A DNA stretch of 64,000 nt, from assembly GCA_001931875.2 (NCBI GenBank), contig MSJH02000803.1, forward strand, positions 362-64,361, read 5' to 3'. Both the position numbers and the translations under genes were made by a program. Shown in pieces: positions 12,116 through 22,926 of this stretch (its first letter is position 1; each line of letters opens with the position of its first letter). The notes under the pieces are model-generated. The model worked only from the letters and a program-made list of their open reading frames with translations. It did no database searches and had not been told where the DNA came from. Origin of the DNA: Byssochlamys sp. IMV 00236. Its lineage: Eukaryota; Ascomycota; Eurotiomycetes; Eurotiales; Thermoascaceae.

Positions 12116-13129
12116 AGTCTCACGGGATCGCTCCTCTCTCCGTGGTAGGATAGGTAGGATGGTTAATAATAGGATGTTTGGTGATAGTTGGAAAGGCTTC
12201 AGTATGCGATTGAAACACTTTCTGGATAGTCTAGGGTTCTCTTCAGGGAAAAGGGGTCATCTTCTCGTCGCTCAGATTCGGGAACGCTAGAGCATTCGGG
12301 AGCTCCCATGATCCAGGCCATTGAGCTTCTAGTCAGTGCTGGTGGACGACAGAATGGGCCATGAGGGCGCAGGAAGAGGCCCGACAGGATCCCGCAGTGC
12401 GATCAACCCCCCATCACGACAGATAGTGGACATCGCAATATGAGATGGACGAGAACTAATCGATGGTTAAAGAAGAAAAATGGCACGGTAATTAATTAAA
12501 TGGAGCAGACTCCAGAGACCAAAACAATAATAATAATAATAATTAACGTTGCTTCGCCAACTTCGGCTGACGACAACCTAAGTAAGGGCGGCAGCGACTC
12601 GACTCGACTTTGCCCGCTGTTTCGGAGCGCACGTTCACGCCAGTCTCCACGACGCTGCGGCTCACCGTCTCCTTTCGCAACATCGCTCGACTGAACTACG
12701 GTAGTTAGTTATTAGTTTAACTACTCTGCTTTCTCTACTCTAACTCTTCTTCATTCTGTTCTGTGTCTCTCCATTCTTTGCTTCTGCTTCCCACCTCCAT
12801 CTCACTCGCTGTATCTGTTGCTGGTAAGTTCTGTTCTTCCGTCTCCATGACGGCACGCTGTCGCCATCTTCCCCCTCTGGCCCGGAGGAAGATCGACAAT
12901 TCCCAGCGTGGCCACCTTGCGAGCCCCTCATTCACAATGCGGTCATACCCAAGACTATATCTCCTTCCCCTTTAGCCTCTCCTCCCTCTTCTTCCCTTTC
13001 TCTCATCCATCCATCATCGTCTGTCAGCCAGAAAACTGACCTGTCCGTGCAGCTGTCAACAGATAGATATCTTTCTCCACTACTGTTCCACCGGTCTCGA
13101 CACTTTCCCAGAAGGACACACCTTTGACA
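12116..13129 (+). promoter_or_regulatory. UGPase promoter and long 5' leader
   Basis: The stretch is CT-rich from about 12720 to 13100, as in strongly expressed fungal promoters. A consensus donor (GGTAAGTTCTG near 12823) and later acceptor-like CAG sites near 13027 and 13052 suggest a spliced 5' UTR. An ATT/AAT trinucleotide run lies near 12527-12545. Short frames on both strands here were not accepted as genes. Confidence 0.45.
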
Positions 13130-15069
13130 ATGGCGGCGAAGGCGATTCCTTCTCACCTCAGAGCCCAGGCGGCAGATGCTCCTTCTGGGGAGAACGCTTT
13201 CGAGCGTAAGCACCACGGCAAGACCCAGTCGCATATGGTAAGTGACTGCGCATCCTGATCTCGGAGGACTCGGGGGGGGGAGAACACAATCAGTGTTGGG
13301 GGGTGGAAAGTGCAGTGCAGCGACATGACAACGAACGCGCTGGTTCGTGGTTGCCAGCCAGGATATGCCTGATCATGGTTATTCTGTTGTGACAACAACG
13401 CATTCGAGCATCCCTATTTCTACTATCCACCACGCATAGTATAGTGTCTGTCGTTGACTGCATAATTCACAACCCAACCAATTGTTATCTTTGAAGGATA
13501 TATCTTGTTTCTTCATTTTAGACTACACGTTCTTTAGCCACCAAATCCACCATGCATGCTACCGTCGGAGACAAGTTACTGACTGGGCACTCCAATTCGC
13601 AACAGGCCTTCGAGAATGCCTCCACCAGCGTGGCGGCCTCTCAGATGCGCAACGCGCTGAACGCCCTCGCCGAGACGGTCCCCGACCCCCAGGAGAAGAA
13701 GCGATTTGAGGCTGAGATGGACAACTTCTTCGCCCTCTACCGCCGTTTCCTCAACGACAAGGCCAAGGGCAACGTCGTCAACTGGGACCGCATTGCTCCC
13801 CCTCAGCCCAACCAGGTCGTTGACTACAACGAGCTGGGCAACAGCGCCTCCGTTGAGTTCCTGAACAAGCTGGCTGTCATCAAGCTCAACGGTGGTCTGG
13901 GTACCTCCATGGGCTGCGTTGGCCCCAAGTCCGTCATTGAGGTCCGTGAGGGCATGTCCTTCCTGGATCTGTCTGTCCGCCAGATCGAGCATCTCAACCG
14001 CACCTACAACGTCAACGTTCCTTTCGTTCTCATGAACTCCTTCAACACCGACCAGGACACCCAGTCCATCATCAAGAAGTATGAGGGCCACAACGTCGAC
14101 ATCATCACCTTCAACCAGTCCCGCTACCCCCGTGTCCTGAAGGACTCCCTCTTGCCCGCCCCCAAGAGCTTTAACTCCCCTCTCCAGGACTGGTACCCTC
14201 CCGGCCACGGTGACGTTTTCGAGTCGCTGTACAACTCCGGAACTCTCGACAAGCTGCTCGAGCGCGGTGTCGAGATTATCTTCCTGTCCAACGCTGACAA
14301 CCTGGGTGCTGTTGTCGATCTCCGCATTCTGCAGCACATGGTTGACTCCAAGTCTGACTACATCATGGAGCTGACTGACAAGACCAAGGCTGATGTCAAG
14401 GGCGGTACCATCATCGACTACGACGGCAAGGTCCGCCTCCTCGAGATTGCGCAGGTGCCCAAGGAGCACGTCAACGAGTTCAAGTCCATCAAGAAATTCA
14501 AGTACTTCAACACCAACAACATCTGGCTGAACCTCCGTGCCATCAAGCGCGTCGTTGAGGAAAACGAGCTGGAGATGGAGATCATCGCCAACGAGAAGTC
14601 GATCCCTGCTGACAAGAAGGGCGAGGCCGACATCTCGATCTACCAGCTGGAGACCGCCGTCGGTGCGGCCATCCGTCACTTCAAGAACGCCCACGGTGTC
14701 AACGTGCCCCGTCGTCGCTTCTTGCCCGTCAAGACCTGCTCTGACCTGCTGCTGGTCAAGTCCGACCTCTACCGTCTCGAGCACGGCCAGCTGGTCATGG
14801 ACCCCAACCGTTTCGGCGGTGTGCCCGTCATCAAGCTGGGTTCCGACTTCAAGAAGGTCTCTGACTTCCAGAAGCGCATCCCCAGCATTCCCCGCATTGT
14901 GGAGCTGGATCACCTCACCATCACCGGTGCCGTCAACCTGGGCCGCAACGTGACGCTAAAGGGAACCGTCATCATCGTGGCCACAGAAGGCAGCACGATC
15001 GACATTCCTCCGGGCTCTGTTCTGGAGAACTGCGTCGTGCAGGGCAGCTTGAGGATCCTCGAGCACTAA
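13130..15069 (+). CDS. ugp1: UTP-glucose-1-phosphate uridylyltransferase (UDP-glucose pyrophosphorylase)
   Basis: The enzyme makes UDP-glucose from UTP and glucose-1-phosphate in the cytosol. UDP-glucose feeds glucan and cell-wall synthesis, glycogen, trehalose and the Leloir pathway. Preferred exons are 13130-13237 and 13606-15069, giving 523 aa, the usual length for Aspergillus UGPases. The nucleotide-binding loop [12 protein letters not shown], the [12 protein letters not shown] and [11 protein letters not shown] segments and a C-terminal left-handed beta-helix region ([14 protein letters not shown]) identify it. Codon use is strongly biased to C-ending codons, as in highly expressed genes. 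The 368-nt intron is unusually long. An alternative acceptor before 13522 keeps the frame and adds 28 residues, and an in-frame ATG at 13552 could start a separate isoform. The family call is firm; which N-terminus is used is open. Confidence 0.95.
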
Positions 15070-16053
15070 ACGTCCGGCCGGTTGTATTTACCTGACGGCC
15101 CTGCAGCTGTTCGTCTTTAGAGCTATCTAATCGTCCCCTTTTTTTCGATTGCCCTGTTGAGCCCCATTCTATAGATTATTCAGTGTGGAGCGGTCGGGAA
15201 CAGACTGCCTACGGATTTGCCAGGGGGGCCGTGATTGTTCTAGGATCGGATCGCGTCGTGTGTCTTGAAGAAGGATCCCAGGGACGTGTCCGCGGGGAAG
15301 GATTTGCAGGTGTCCGTTGCAAAACTGTTCGGGGTCATAATAATTAAAGCGTTTTTCTCATTTTTTTTTTTTAATGCTTCGAGCCGGTTATGGTCCGTTT
15401 GGTTTCCGGACTGGAGGACATATAACATTATCATCACTTAACACACGCACACACCCCCCACTGCAGAGCGCATTGATTAATAAGACTATTTATCTGTGAA
15501 CTAACATAACTAACTTACTGTATATGTACTACTAGTAGGATAAAGGATCCGTCGACAGTGATTCGTAGGGTAGAACGAGAGCCACATAAAACCCACTGGT
15601 ATGAAGCGAGAGTCCACGTTGTTAGGCGAGGAGAGCTCACAATTGGACCGGAGACGCTATTCCGCAGATGCATCAGGTGCCCGCGGAAGGCAAGACGATC
15701 CGGGGAAGAAGAGAAGCTGAGATTTAGACTCCTCTCATATTATATTAATACTTAAACATGGACTCTTTTCCGTGGATAGAGACTCGTTGACTTGATCCAG
15801 ATACCTACCAGACAACCATTTCACTCTCATTATTGTCTGTCTGTAGACTGCTTTCTTTGCTGGTCAGATCAACCTGTTTGTGGGCGATGGACGTTACGTC
15901 ATTCCAGGGGCGCTGGCAGGATTTTGGCTGCGGTCATTACTGGCGATGCTGAACCTCAGTGGGCAGCCTGTAACCTTTGTGACTAAAGGAAGAAAAAAGA
16001 CGCCAGAGATTAGCATCAGGTAACTCCATCGTCTGTTGTCGAGATCGGGGGAG
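15070..16053. other. Intergenic region
   Basis: This contains the UGPase 3' region (T-rich stretches near 15137 and 15361) and the leader of the zinc-cluster gene. A 65-codon frame at 15558-15755 shows no domain and ends in AT-rich DNA; I do not regard it as a gene. Confidence 0.5.
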
Positions 16054-18510
16054 ATGACCGATCCTTCGCAATATCGTCCCATTGCACCGGGCCCGACGCC
16101 AGACGGCAGTCCGCCAGGAGACTCGCGCGGAATATCGCCCGCCCCGTGGAAGAAGAGAGTCTCAACCGCCTGTTTGGCATGCAAGAGATCGAAGCGCAAG
16201 GTGAGGATCTTCATCCAGCGTTGAATGGCTATCGCAGAGTATATGGCGGAATGGGCTAACTGGAAGGCTTTCTGATCTATTGTATAGTGCTCCGGGGTCC
16301 CTCCATGCGATAACTGTCGAGCGTTAAATCGAGAATGCATCTTTGACGAGTCGCTCGACCAGCGCCGTCGGGTAGCCGTGAAGCGCACGGCGGAGGAGTT
16401 GAACTATCATCGGGATATGCTCAACGATCTGTTCAAGGTCATCCGCTCTGCGAATCACTCGTCCGCACAGCAACTGTTGGACATTATCCGCAACGATGCT
16501 ACCCCAGAGGAAATCCGCATCTATATCGATGAGACGCTGGCAAAGCTGCAAGGCGGCGAGAATGATACGGCGACGAAAGACACGACAAACAAACTGAAGG
16601 ATATCCGGCGCATGGTCAACCTGCAGGGTCCCAGTCCGTCGTTCAGAAGAAAGGTGATGGATGTTCACTTTCTGTGTGACACACCTCCGTTCCGGGTGCC
16701 TGCGAAGCCCTGGACAACCGTCACGGATGACGATGAGATCGTGTCGCACTTGGTGTCGTTGTACTTTACGTGGGATTATCCCTTCTACGCCTTCCTCGAC
16801 AGTGAGGTATTTGTAAAGCACATGGCGATTGGGGATATCCATTCAGAGTTCTGTACACCGTTTTTGGTGAATGCGCTTTTGGCGAACGCTTGCGTATGTT
16901 TCTTTTTTTTGGACATCAGTCGTTGGATGTGGTCAAGGCTGACAGTGATATGGATAGCATTATTCGGAATTTTCTGAAGCGTATGCAGTTCCTGGCGACG
17001 TCATGACTAAGGGTGCCGATTATCTCCGCGAAGCAGAACGGCTCTACGAAGAGCAGAAGGACAAGGCCACTTTGGCGACACTTCAAGGGACGCTGCTTCT
17101 GTATTCCAAGTGAGTTCGACGGATGTTGTTTCGATGCCCAAAATGCACACCGTCGCTGATGAGAACATAGATATTCCCTGTTCGGCGATGATGATCTGGG
17201 TTACCTGATGCTCAACCGGGCCGTAGGTATTGCGAAGGATCTAGGCTACATTAGTGACACAGACGATGGTACTGTTTCGCTTGAAGGCCGCTCACAGGAC
17301 TATATCAATTCGACGGTACGGACAGTCTGGGGCTTATACCAAATCGATACGTGAGTCCTCGGAATATTCTTTTGTAGTCCACCTTGCTGACTCCTACGCA
17401 GGGTATCTCACATAGGATTCCTACGGCCGAACCGGATCAGCCATGTGCGTCTGGAACGGCCACGGCGGCTAACTCAGTCGGAAGACAACGCTGTCTGGAT
17501 ACCATATCCGACCCACAGGAGTACTCGTGGAGCATACTACAACCTGTATTTTGACGAAGCTTGTAGTCTCAGCCAGATCGCACAGGACTTGTCTCGCAGC
17601 TTGTTCTCGGACACAGAAAATCCGGCACCAGTTCCTGGTCGACAAGAGATTGCAAATCGTCTGTACGAGCGGCTGACGAAGTGGAAGAGCGAATTACCAG
17701 ACGTTTTCAATCCGGAAAAGAACCCTGCGCCGCATATGCTACTTCTCAAGTATGTCCTCTTGTCGTCTTCACTGTAGTTATAAACCCGTTTGGTTTCCCA
17801 TAACTGACGTGTCTCCACTGGATAGTGCTCGCTACTATACGACTCTGATCAATTTGTTCATGTGTCTCGATAGCCGGGAGTGTTCCGCCAAATGTTCGAC
17901 AGGCTCGTCGCCCCCTACACCTCCCGGGAGCCCCGAGGGCAGGCCCGAAGAGATCAAATTGCACTGTGCCCGAGAGATCGCGTCCCTGATGCGTATTCAC
18001 AGAAGAGAGTTTAGCATGTCCCGTTCCCACGCCTTTGCCCTCTATGCCATTAATATGGCGCTTTATGTTTTGCTCGATCAGCCAGCCGGCAAATTCGACA
18101 TTCTAGATCAAGACTTCCTGTCCCTGGCTTCAGCTTTCAACATTATTGCATCTCGTTCGATTCTGGGTCGGAACATGTTCCACATTTTCAGACAATCCGT
18201 CCGGAGCAAGGAACAAGGTGCGAAAGCCAGATCCTCCGATGCTGTCCCGGAGGACTTGAAACAGCTGTTCTCCGAAAACCTGGACAGTGACAAATGGGAC
18301 GACTATGCCAGCGGGCTTGAAAAGTTGAACGAGGACTCCCGATACCCTAGTATCGGGGCTGACCACGGTGAGGTTGATCCGCGAAAACTACAGCATTACG
18401 AGGGCTTTGGCCTCTGCGATATGCTGGAGCGATACGAGAGTCTCAGCCTAGGCAGGGATGACACGCGCAACGCGAAGAGTAGGGGAGTTTCTGGAGTTGA
18501 TGGGCTGTAA
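16054..18510 (+). CDS. Zn(II)2Cys6 transcription factor with fungal-specific TF domain
   Basis: Six exons are predicted: 16054-16200, 16288-16893, 16958-17109, 17171-17350, 17402-17749 and 17826-18510, giving 705 aa, all in phase. The zinc cluster (about residues 40-66, starting CLACKRSKRK) fits C-x2-C-x6-C-x5-C-x2-C-x6-C and is split by intron 1 just before the third Cys. It is followed by a basic linker (DQRRRVAVKRTAEEL), an arrangement like the NirA/NIT4 type. The middle homology region is recognisable in HYSEFSEAYA, LGYLMLNRAVGIAKDLGY, GLYQIDTVSHIGFLRP and YYTTLINLFM. It is probably a nuclear DNA-binding regulator that recognises CGG-type sites. It lies next to transporter and NRPS-like genes and could be their regulator, but that is inference from position only. 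Confidence 0.9.
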
Positions 18511-19370
18511 TTGATAATCTCCATCAAGTGTATCCACCAGTTGCTCGAACGATCGGTGATAGCCAGCATGAGCGGGTCACGACGGCTACCCATCGGGTCT
18601 CTCACCAGGCTGATTACCATGCTCAATACTCAGGACGACACATGTGCCGTTTCGGCCATACTGATGGAGTTACCAGGCGAGATTGATACGATAACAGCAC
18701 TGGAATCGAGGAATGAACACGGAATATTGCGGACCGCTCTTTCATACCCCTCGATACTTACTTACAACTCCCTCCCCCCAACCACAAACCAAAAGCGGGC
18801 TACTCAAGATTCTATGTACTTGAATTTTGCCAGATATCAGATATCCACTTCAACTTTCCAAGATAAATAACAGCCAACGAATATAACATGCAGTATATGT
18901 ATTCATTTATATATATATATATATATATATATCTGCAGGAAATTCTGTACAGTACGGTACAGTACGACAGTATCTTCAGTACTTTATGTTTTCTTTCTTT
19001 CCTTTCGATGTTAGTGTGGATGGATTCAGGCAACGATAGCAACGATACTCATACACGTTGATAGTGATGGAATAACGAATAACATTAAAAATATGTTCTC
19101 AATTTGTATGAAATGTGTAGAGTCAGTATGAGATTACTGTCTGTATTTTCTTATTTGTGTACCCTCGATAATCTCTATATAATGTAATGTAATGTATTTC
19201 TCTATCTAATCTAATTCTGAATAATATATACAGCAGCGGTAGAATCTGCATGTGTATATGTTGACCACAAAGAAATACAGCGCTGCTGCTGCTGGATGCG
19301 AAATCGAATGATGAACTTCGGAATAGATAAGACTCTTTTCGCTTGCACGGGATCAACAGATATGATAAAT
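18511..19370. other. Convergent intergenic region with TA microsatellite
   Basis: This is the 3' region between the zinc-cluster gene (plus) and the siderophore-type transporter (minus). A (TA)n run lies at about 18908-18931, and GTACGGTACAGTACGACAG-like imperfect palindromic words follow near 18950. A frame at 18511-18870 directly after the TF stop has no domain and is probably 3' UTR. Confidence 0.5.
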
Positions 19371-21158
19371 TCAACGTGTGCCATGCTCTTCATGATCCCT
19401 CCCAGCCTCAGGCTGACTCTGCTTCGTAGATAAAACCGGATTCTTCAACGCCAACGCAAACCCTATCATCGGGACACAAATCACGAACCCCGTCGCGCAA
19501 AGCAATCTCTCTACCTGACCGTAACTATTTATGACTGCTTCGCGAATCTCCGTTCCGACAGGATACCTTGGCATGATATCAAAGGGGGAGTGATAAATCT
19601 GCTCTGCAAGTGTGGGATCCGGTTGAAAGGCGAGGTTTGATTTGAGAAGAGGTAAGAGATTCTCAGACCAGATTACACCCGATACGCAAGTTCCTAGTGC
19701 GCTGCCGATGTTGAAGGAGGCGAGGTACACGCCCGTGAGAGCGGAGACGTGTTCGTGTTTCGTGGCTGCTTGGACGGACGCTTGGGTTTGGTATGTGCAG
19801 AAGCCGGCGGCGATTCCGAGGAGGATTTGAGAGGCGAGCATGCCGATTCGGGCGTGGAGGGTGGTTCCGCTGGGGAAGTTGGTTAGGAGGGCGAAGGAGA
19901 TCATGAAGAGGAAGGTGCCGAAGACGATGGAGTATTTCAATCTGCGTATTTTGTAGATGATGAGGCCGACGATTACGCCGGTAATGACGCCGAAGAAGGT
20001 GAAGAAGGCGGTGATTTGGGTCGCGAGCGTGATGGAGAAGTCGAAGGCGATGATGAGCACGGTGTAGAGATAGTTTCCTTGGACGGCCCAGGCGAAGTTC
20101 AGGAGACATCGCACCGCAAGACCGGCTCCGACTCCGCTGTCTGTGAGGAGGTATCGTGGGATGAAAGGCTGGCGGGCTCCTCGGATTTCCCAGTATATGA
20201 AGGCTGGGATACAGAGACAGCCTAGGACTAAGGGGGCGATGATGTCTGCGCTGCGCCATTTGGAGACTTGTCCCTCGGCTATGGTAAGGGGGGTGAGGAT
20301 GAGAGTGAGGATTAAGACCATGAGACTGACGCCGATGATGTCCAGCTGTTGGCCTATTTCGACAGTTTTGTCACGGAGACGAATGAGGAGATATGGACTG
20401 TGGTTGCGATTGGTCTCGCGAGATCCGCGAAGAGGAGCAGCTCGATATAGGGCGATGAGCAGAGGAGCGGCAGCGGCGGCGTAGATGAATGCCCACATTC
20501 GAATGCCCCAACGCCAGTCTGTGATTCTCAGCACGGCTGAGGCGAGGGCACCGCTGATCCAGGCATTGAGCAAGAATGGAATTGCAGGGATGTAGCTGAA
20601 AAAGACCCGGGAGCGCATGGAAGTGATATCGGCGATGATAACCTCGACGAGAAACACGACGCAGGTGTAGCCGATCTGGTAGAGGACTGCTCCGATGATG
20701 AAGACCTCTATTGACGAAGCTGTGCTCTCAACGACGGTTCCGATAATGTAAAAGCCCACGGAGACGGAGATGAGTTCGAAACGACCAAATGCATCGGCTA
20801 TCTTGGATGCGGCGGGATGCACGGCAGCGGCGATGACGCTGCGGAGGACATTGATCGTGGATAAGAGCGTATGAACGCCGAGACTGGAGGCCGCGTAGGA
20901 TTGATATGTCGATCTGACGAGGCTATCCAACCCAAAGGCCCAGCCGATGATGAGGATGCCTATCAAAATGGAGGTTCGGTCTCTGTTCGATAGGCGAGTT
21001 GAGGGTTCAGCGGTGGCATCGGGGGAGGTCGAGTTATTATTATCATCTGCGAGATTTCCGGTGTCATTGGCATTGCCCAGCAGGGGTGCGGTCTCTGTAG
21101 CAGTCTTGGATGCGCCATGTTCCGTATCTTGTGCTATTGTGTTATCTATGACCTCCAT
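19371..21158 (-). CDS. Siderophore-iron transporter-like MFS protein (SIT/ARN family)
   Basis: A single-exon gene of 595 aa. A polar N-terminus of about 60 residues is followed by roughly 14 hydrophobic segments. The first helix region with LDSLVRSTYQSYAAS and the loop HPAASKIADAFGRFELI match the siderophore-iron:H+ symporters (yeast Arn1-4, Aspergillus MirA-C/Sit). The late QASVQAATKHEHVSALTG and an extracellular loop before the last helix also fit. The likely role is uptake of ferric siderophores across the plasma membrane; the ligand cannot be read from sequence. SIT genes are usually repressed by SreA GATA factors. GATA words are present upstream (21640-21750), but I did not see a clean ATCWGATAA site by eye. 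It is transcribed towards the zinc-cluster gene. Confidence 0.88.
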   Translation of the reverse strand: MEVIDNTIAQDTEHGASKTATETAPLLGNANDTGNLADDNNNSTSPDATAEPSTRLSNRDRTSILIGILIIGWAFGLDSLVRSTYQSYAASSLGVHTLLSTINVLRSVIAAAVHPAASKIADAFGRFELISVSVGFYIIGTVVESTASSIEVFIIGAVLYQIGYTCVVFLVEVIIADITSMRSRVFFSYIPAIPFLLNAWISGALASAVLRITDWRWGIRMWAFIYAAAAAPLLIALYRAAPLRGSRETNRNHSPYLLIRLRDKTVEIGQQLDIIGVSLMVLILTLILTPLTIAEGQVSKWRSADIIAPLVLGCLCIPAFIYWEIRGARQPFIPRYLLTDSGVGAGLAVRCLLNFAWAVQGNYLYTVLIIAFDFSITLATQITAFFTFFGVITGVIVGLIIYKIRRLKYSIVFGTFLFMISFALLTNFPSGTTLHARIGMLASQILLGIAAGFCTYQTQASVQAATKHEHVSALTGVYLASFNIGSALGTCVSGVIWSENLLPLLKSNLAFQPDPTLAEQIYHSPFDIMPRYPVGTEIREAVINSYGQVERLLCATGFVICVPMIGFALALKNPVLSTKQSQPEAGRDHEEHGTR

Positions 21159-22090
21159 TGCTGGGGTTCAGGTCTATCGCAAGGTGGCAATGCTTGACTG
21201 TAGGTTTTGAGAAGATTGATCGGACAAATAATAAACAAAACAACAAGAGATTGAGGGGAGGACGACATGAAATCAAACCTGAGGGATTGAGCTGAGAAGT
21301 CACTGTTTCATATATTACACTGAAGTTGTCCACGTGTGACAGCGGGGTAACTCTTAGCGGTTTTGCGCGTGACTTGTCGAACACTAGACCTTGCGAGGCA
21401 ACTGTTATTGTTCTTCATTGTTGTTTGCTTTTTCCTCTGACCGTATTGTTATTCTCGCCAGGGATTCGTTCATATCGAGAATGTCATCAACGTAGTTCCT
21501 TATTTCCTGGAATCCCAGAGACAACGCATGATGGGAAGCGGCTTCGAGTAACTAAGTTACATAGCAGATGGGATATTTCGTTCTTCAACGCATCTCTCTC
21601 CTTTGCCAGGTCTTAGATGGTTGGATCTCACCGTCTGGTTATCTCGCGATAATGATATTGATGCCATAACACCGATACCGGCAGATGCTGTCCCAGCCCC
21701 GCCATTCCTTTAGCTCCCGCTCGGGAAAGATTGATAAGATATGATGCGAGAGATAACTATCCCGTATAACCGATTTGGGCGGAAGTTAGTCCTCGTAGAG
21801 GGAGAAGCATCCCTCTATGAAGGGACTTTAATTGTTTCACTGAGCAGACTACAATACATGAAGCTCTTGCCTTGAGCTCTACTTTTGCGTGATTTTCGCT
21901 TCCAGGTTGGCGTTAAGATTTTTGCAGGCGTGACGGATCTGCACACTGAGACAACTGCAGTGGATGGAATAATTAATACACTAGGTACATACTTAAGCCA
22001 CGCCATGTATCGCTAAGAAATTAGCGGTAATTATTTGGGTTTGACTTGGCTGATTGCAATAAAAAAATCCGAAAAAGAAAAAAAGAAATT
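21159..22090. other. Promoter region of the siderophore-type transporter and tRNA 3' flank
   Basis: No gene recognised. Several GATA-type words occur on both strands (GGTTATCTCGCGATAATG near 21636; TTGATAAGATATG near 21731). A T-rich minus-strand tract at about 22068-22090 is the Pol III terminator of the tRNA-Ser. Confidence 0.45.
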
Positions 22091-22172
22091 CGACAGCAGT
22101 CGGATTTGAACCGACGCCTCCGAAGAGAACAGATTTCTAATCTGTCGCCTTAGACCACTCGGCCATACTGTC
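22091..22172 (-). tRNA. tRNA-Ser (AGA)
   Basis: The cloverleaf can be read on the minus strand. The acceptor stem GACAGTA pairs with TGCTGTC and the discriminator is G. The D arm contains GGCCGAGTGGTC, and the anticodon stem ACAGA/TCTGT carries loop TTAGAAA, anticodon AGA. A long serine-type variable arm (TCTCTTCGGAG) and T arm GTCGG TTCAAAT CCGAC follow. The length is 82 nt with no intron. A run of seven T follows on the minus strand as a Pol III terminator. Confidence 0.96.
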
Positions 22173-22926
22173 TAATTGTTGAGATTATTTCTCGTTTTGT
22201 GCTTCATAAGGCGATAACAAGCTTTCGATCATAATTATCGGATTCCCCGGGTGTACTAACCTACTTGCCTACCACAGACAACCAGAACCACCACACCTTA
22301 AACAAAACACTAGGATACACCACAAGGATGGACAAGCAGCATGGTGCGAATCAATCACTTGCAGGGTCTTCTGTGGAGGCGAAGGGCCCTTCGCGCCGGC
22401 AGTAGCGGCAACCAGCGACCTGGTGAACACCGAGGCAAAGCGTCTTTCTTGCGATGCGAAGTGGATCGCTGGATATATGCCGAATGCCCTCAACCCTGTT
22501 TATTCTCGACTATGGGCACCATTTTTATTGGTTGTGCTCCCCCCTTGGTGCCTCCGATGGTTGGCAACAGGAGAATAAGGCCCATGCAAGGAGCGCAGAT
22601 CATGGACGTGCGACATAATGCTGAGTCTTTATTCCGCCGATTCTCTTCATAAATAAGTTGCTTCGACATCATTCCAACTATCCGTTTCATAAATCAGTTC
22701 CGTGCATCGATACTCTACATATCTGGAGGAGAATCTACCCCCCCGTGATGCGGGGGATAATTGCAGATCGACTCCAGCTCTCTGTTCATAAAAAGTATAA
22801 AACCCTGGTGTTTGGCTTCAAGATATGGACAAAATTGATCTCGCAACGGTCACAATATTCGAGGGCCTCCTCTAGTCGACTGTGCTTGTCCGAGTCTCTT
22901 ATTTTGTTGTCAGCCCCTTGTTCCAG
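22173..22926 (+). promoter_or_regulatory. Upstream region of the NRPS-like gene with TATA box
   Basis: No gene recognised. A TATAAAA box at 22796-22802 lies about 125 nt before the ATG at 22927 and fits a core promoter. Short frames between 22269 and 22690 on both strands mirror each other and are not credible. Confidence 0.4.

Noticed and set aside
13576..14913. 445-codon antisense open frame inside UGPase
   Set aside because: It is a shadow produced by strong C-ending codon bias on the sense strand. The Val/Leu/Asp repeats have no family resemblance.
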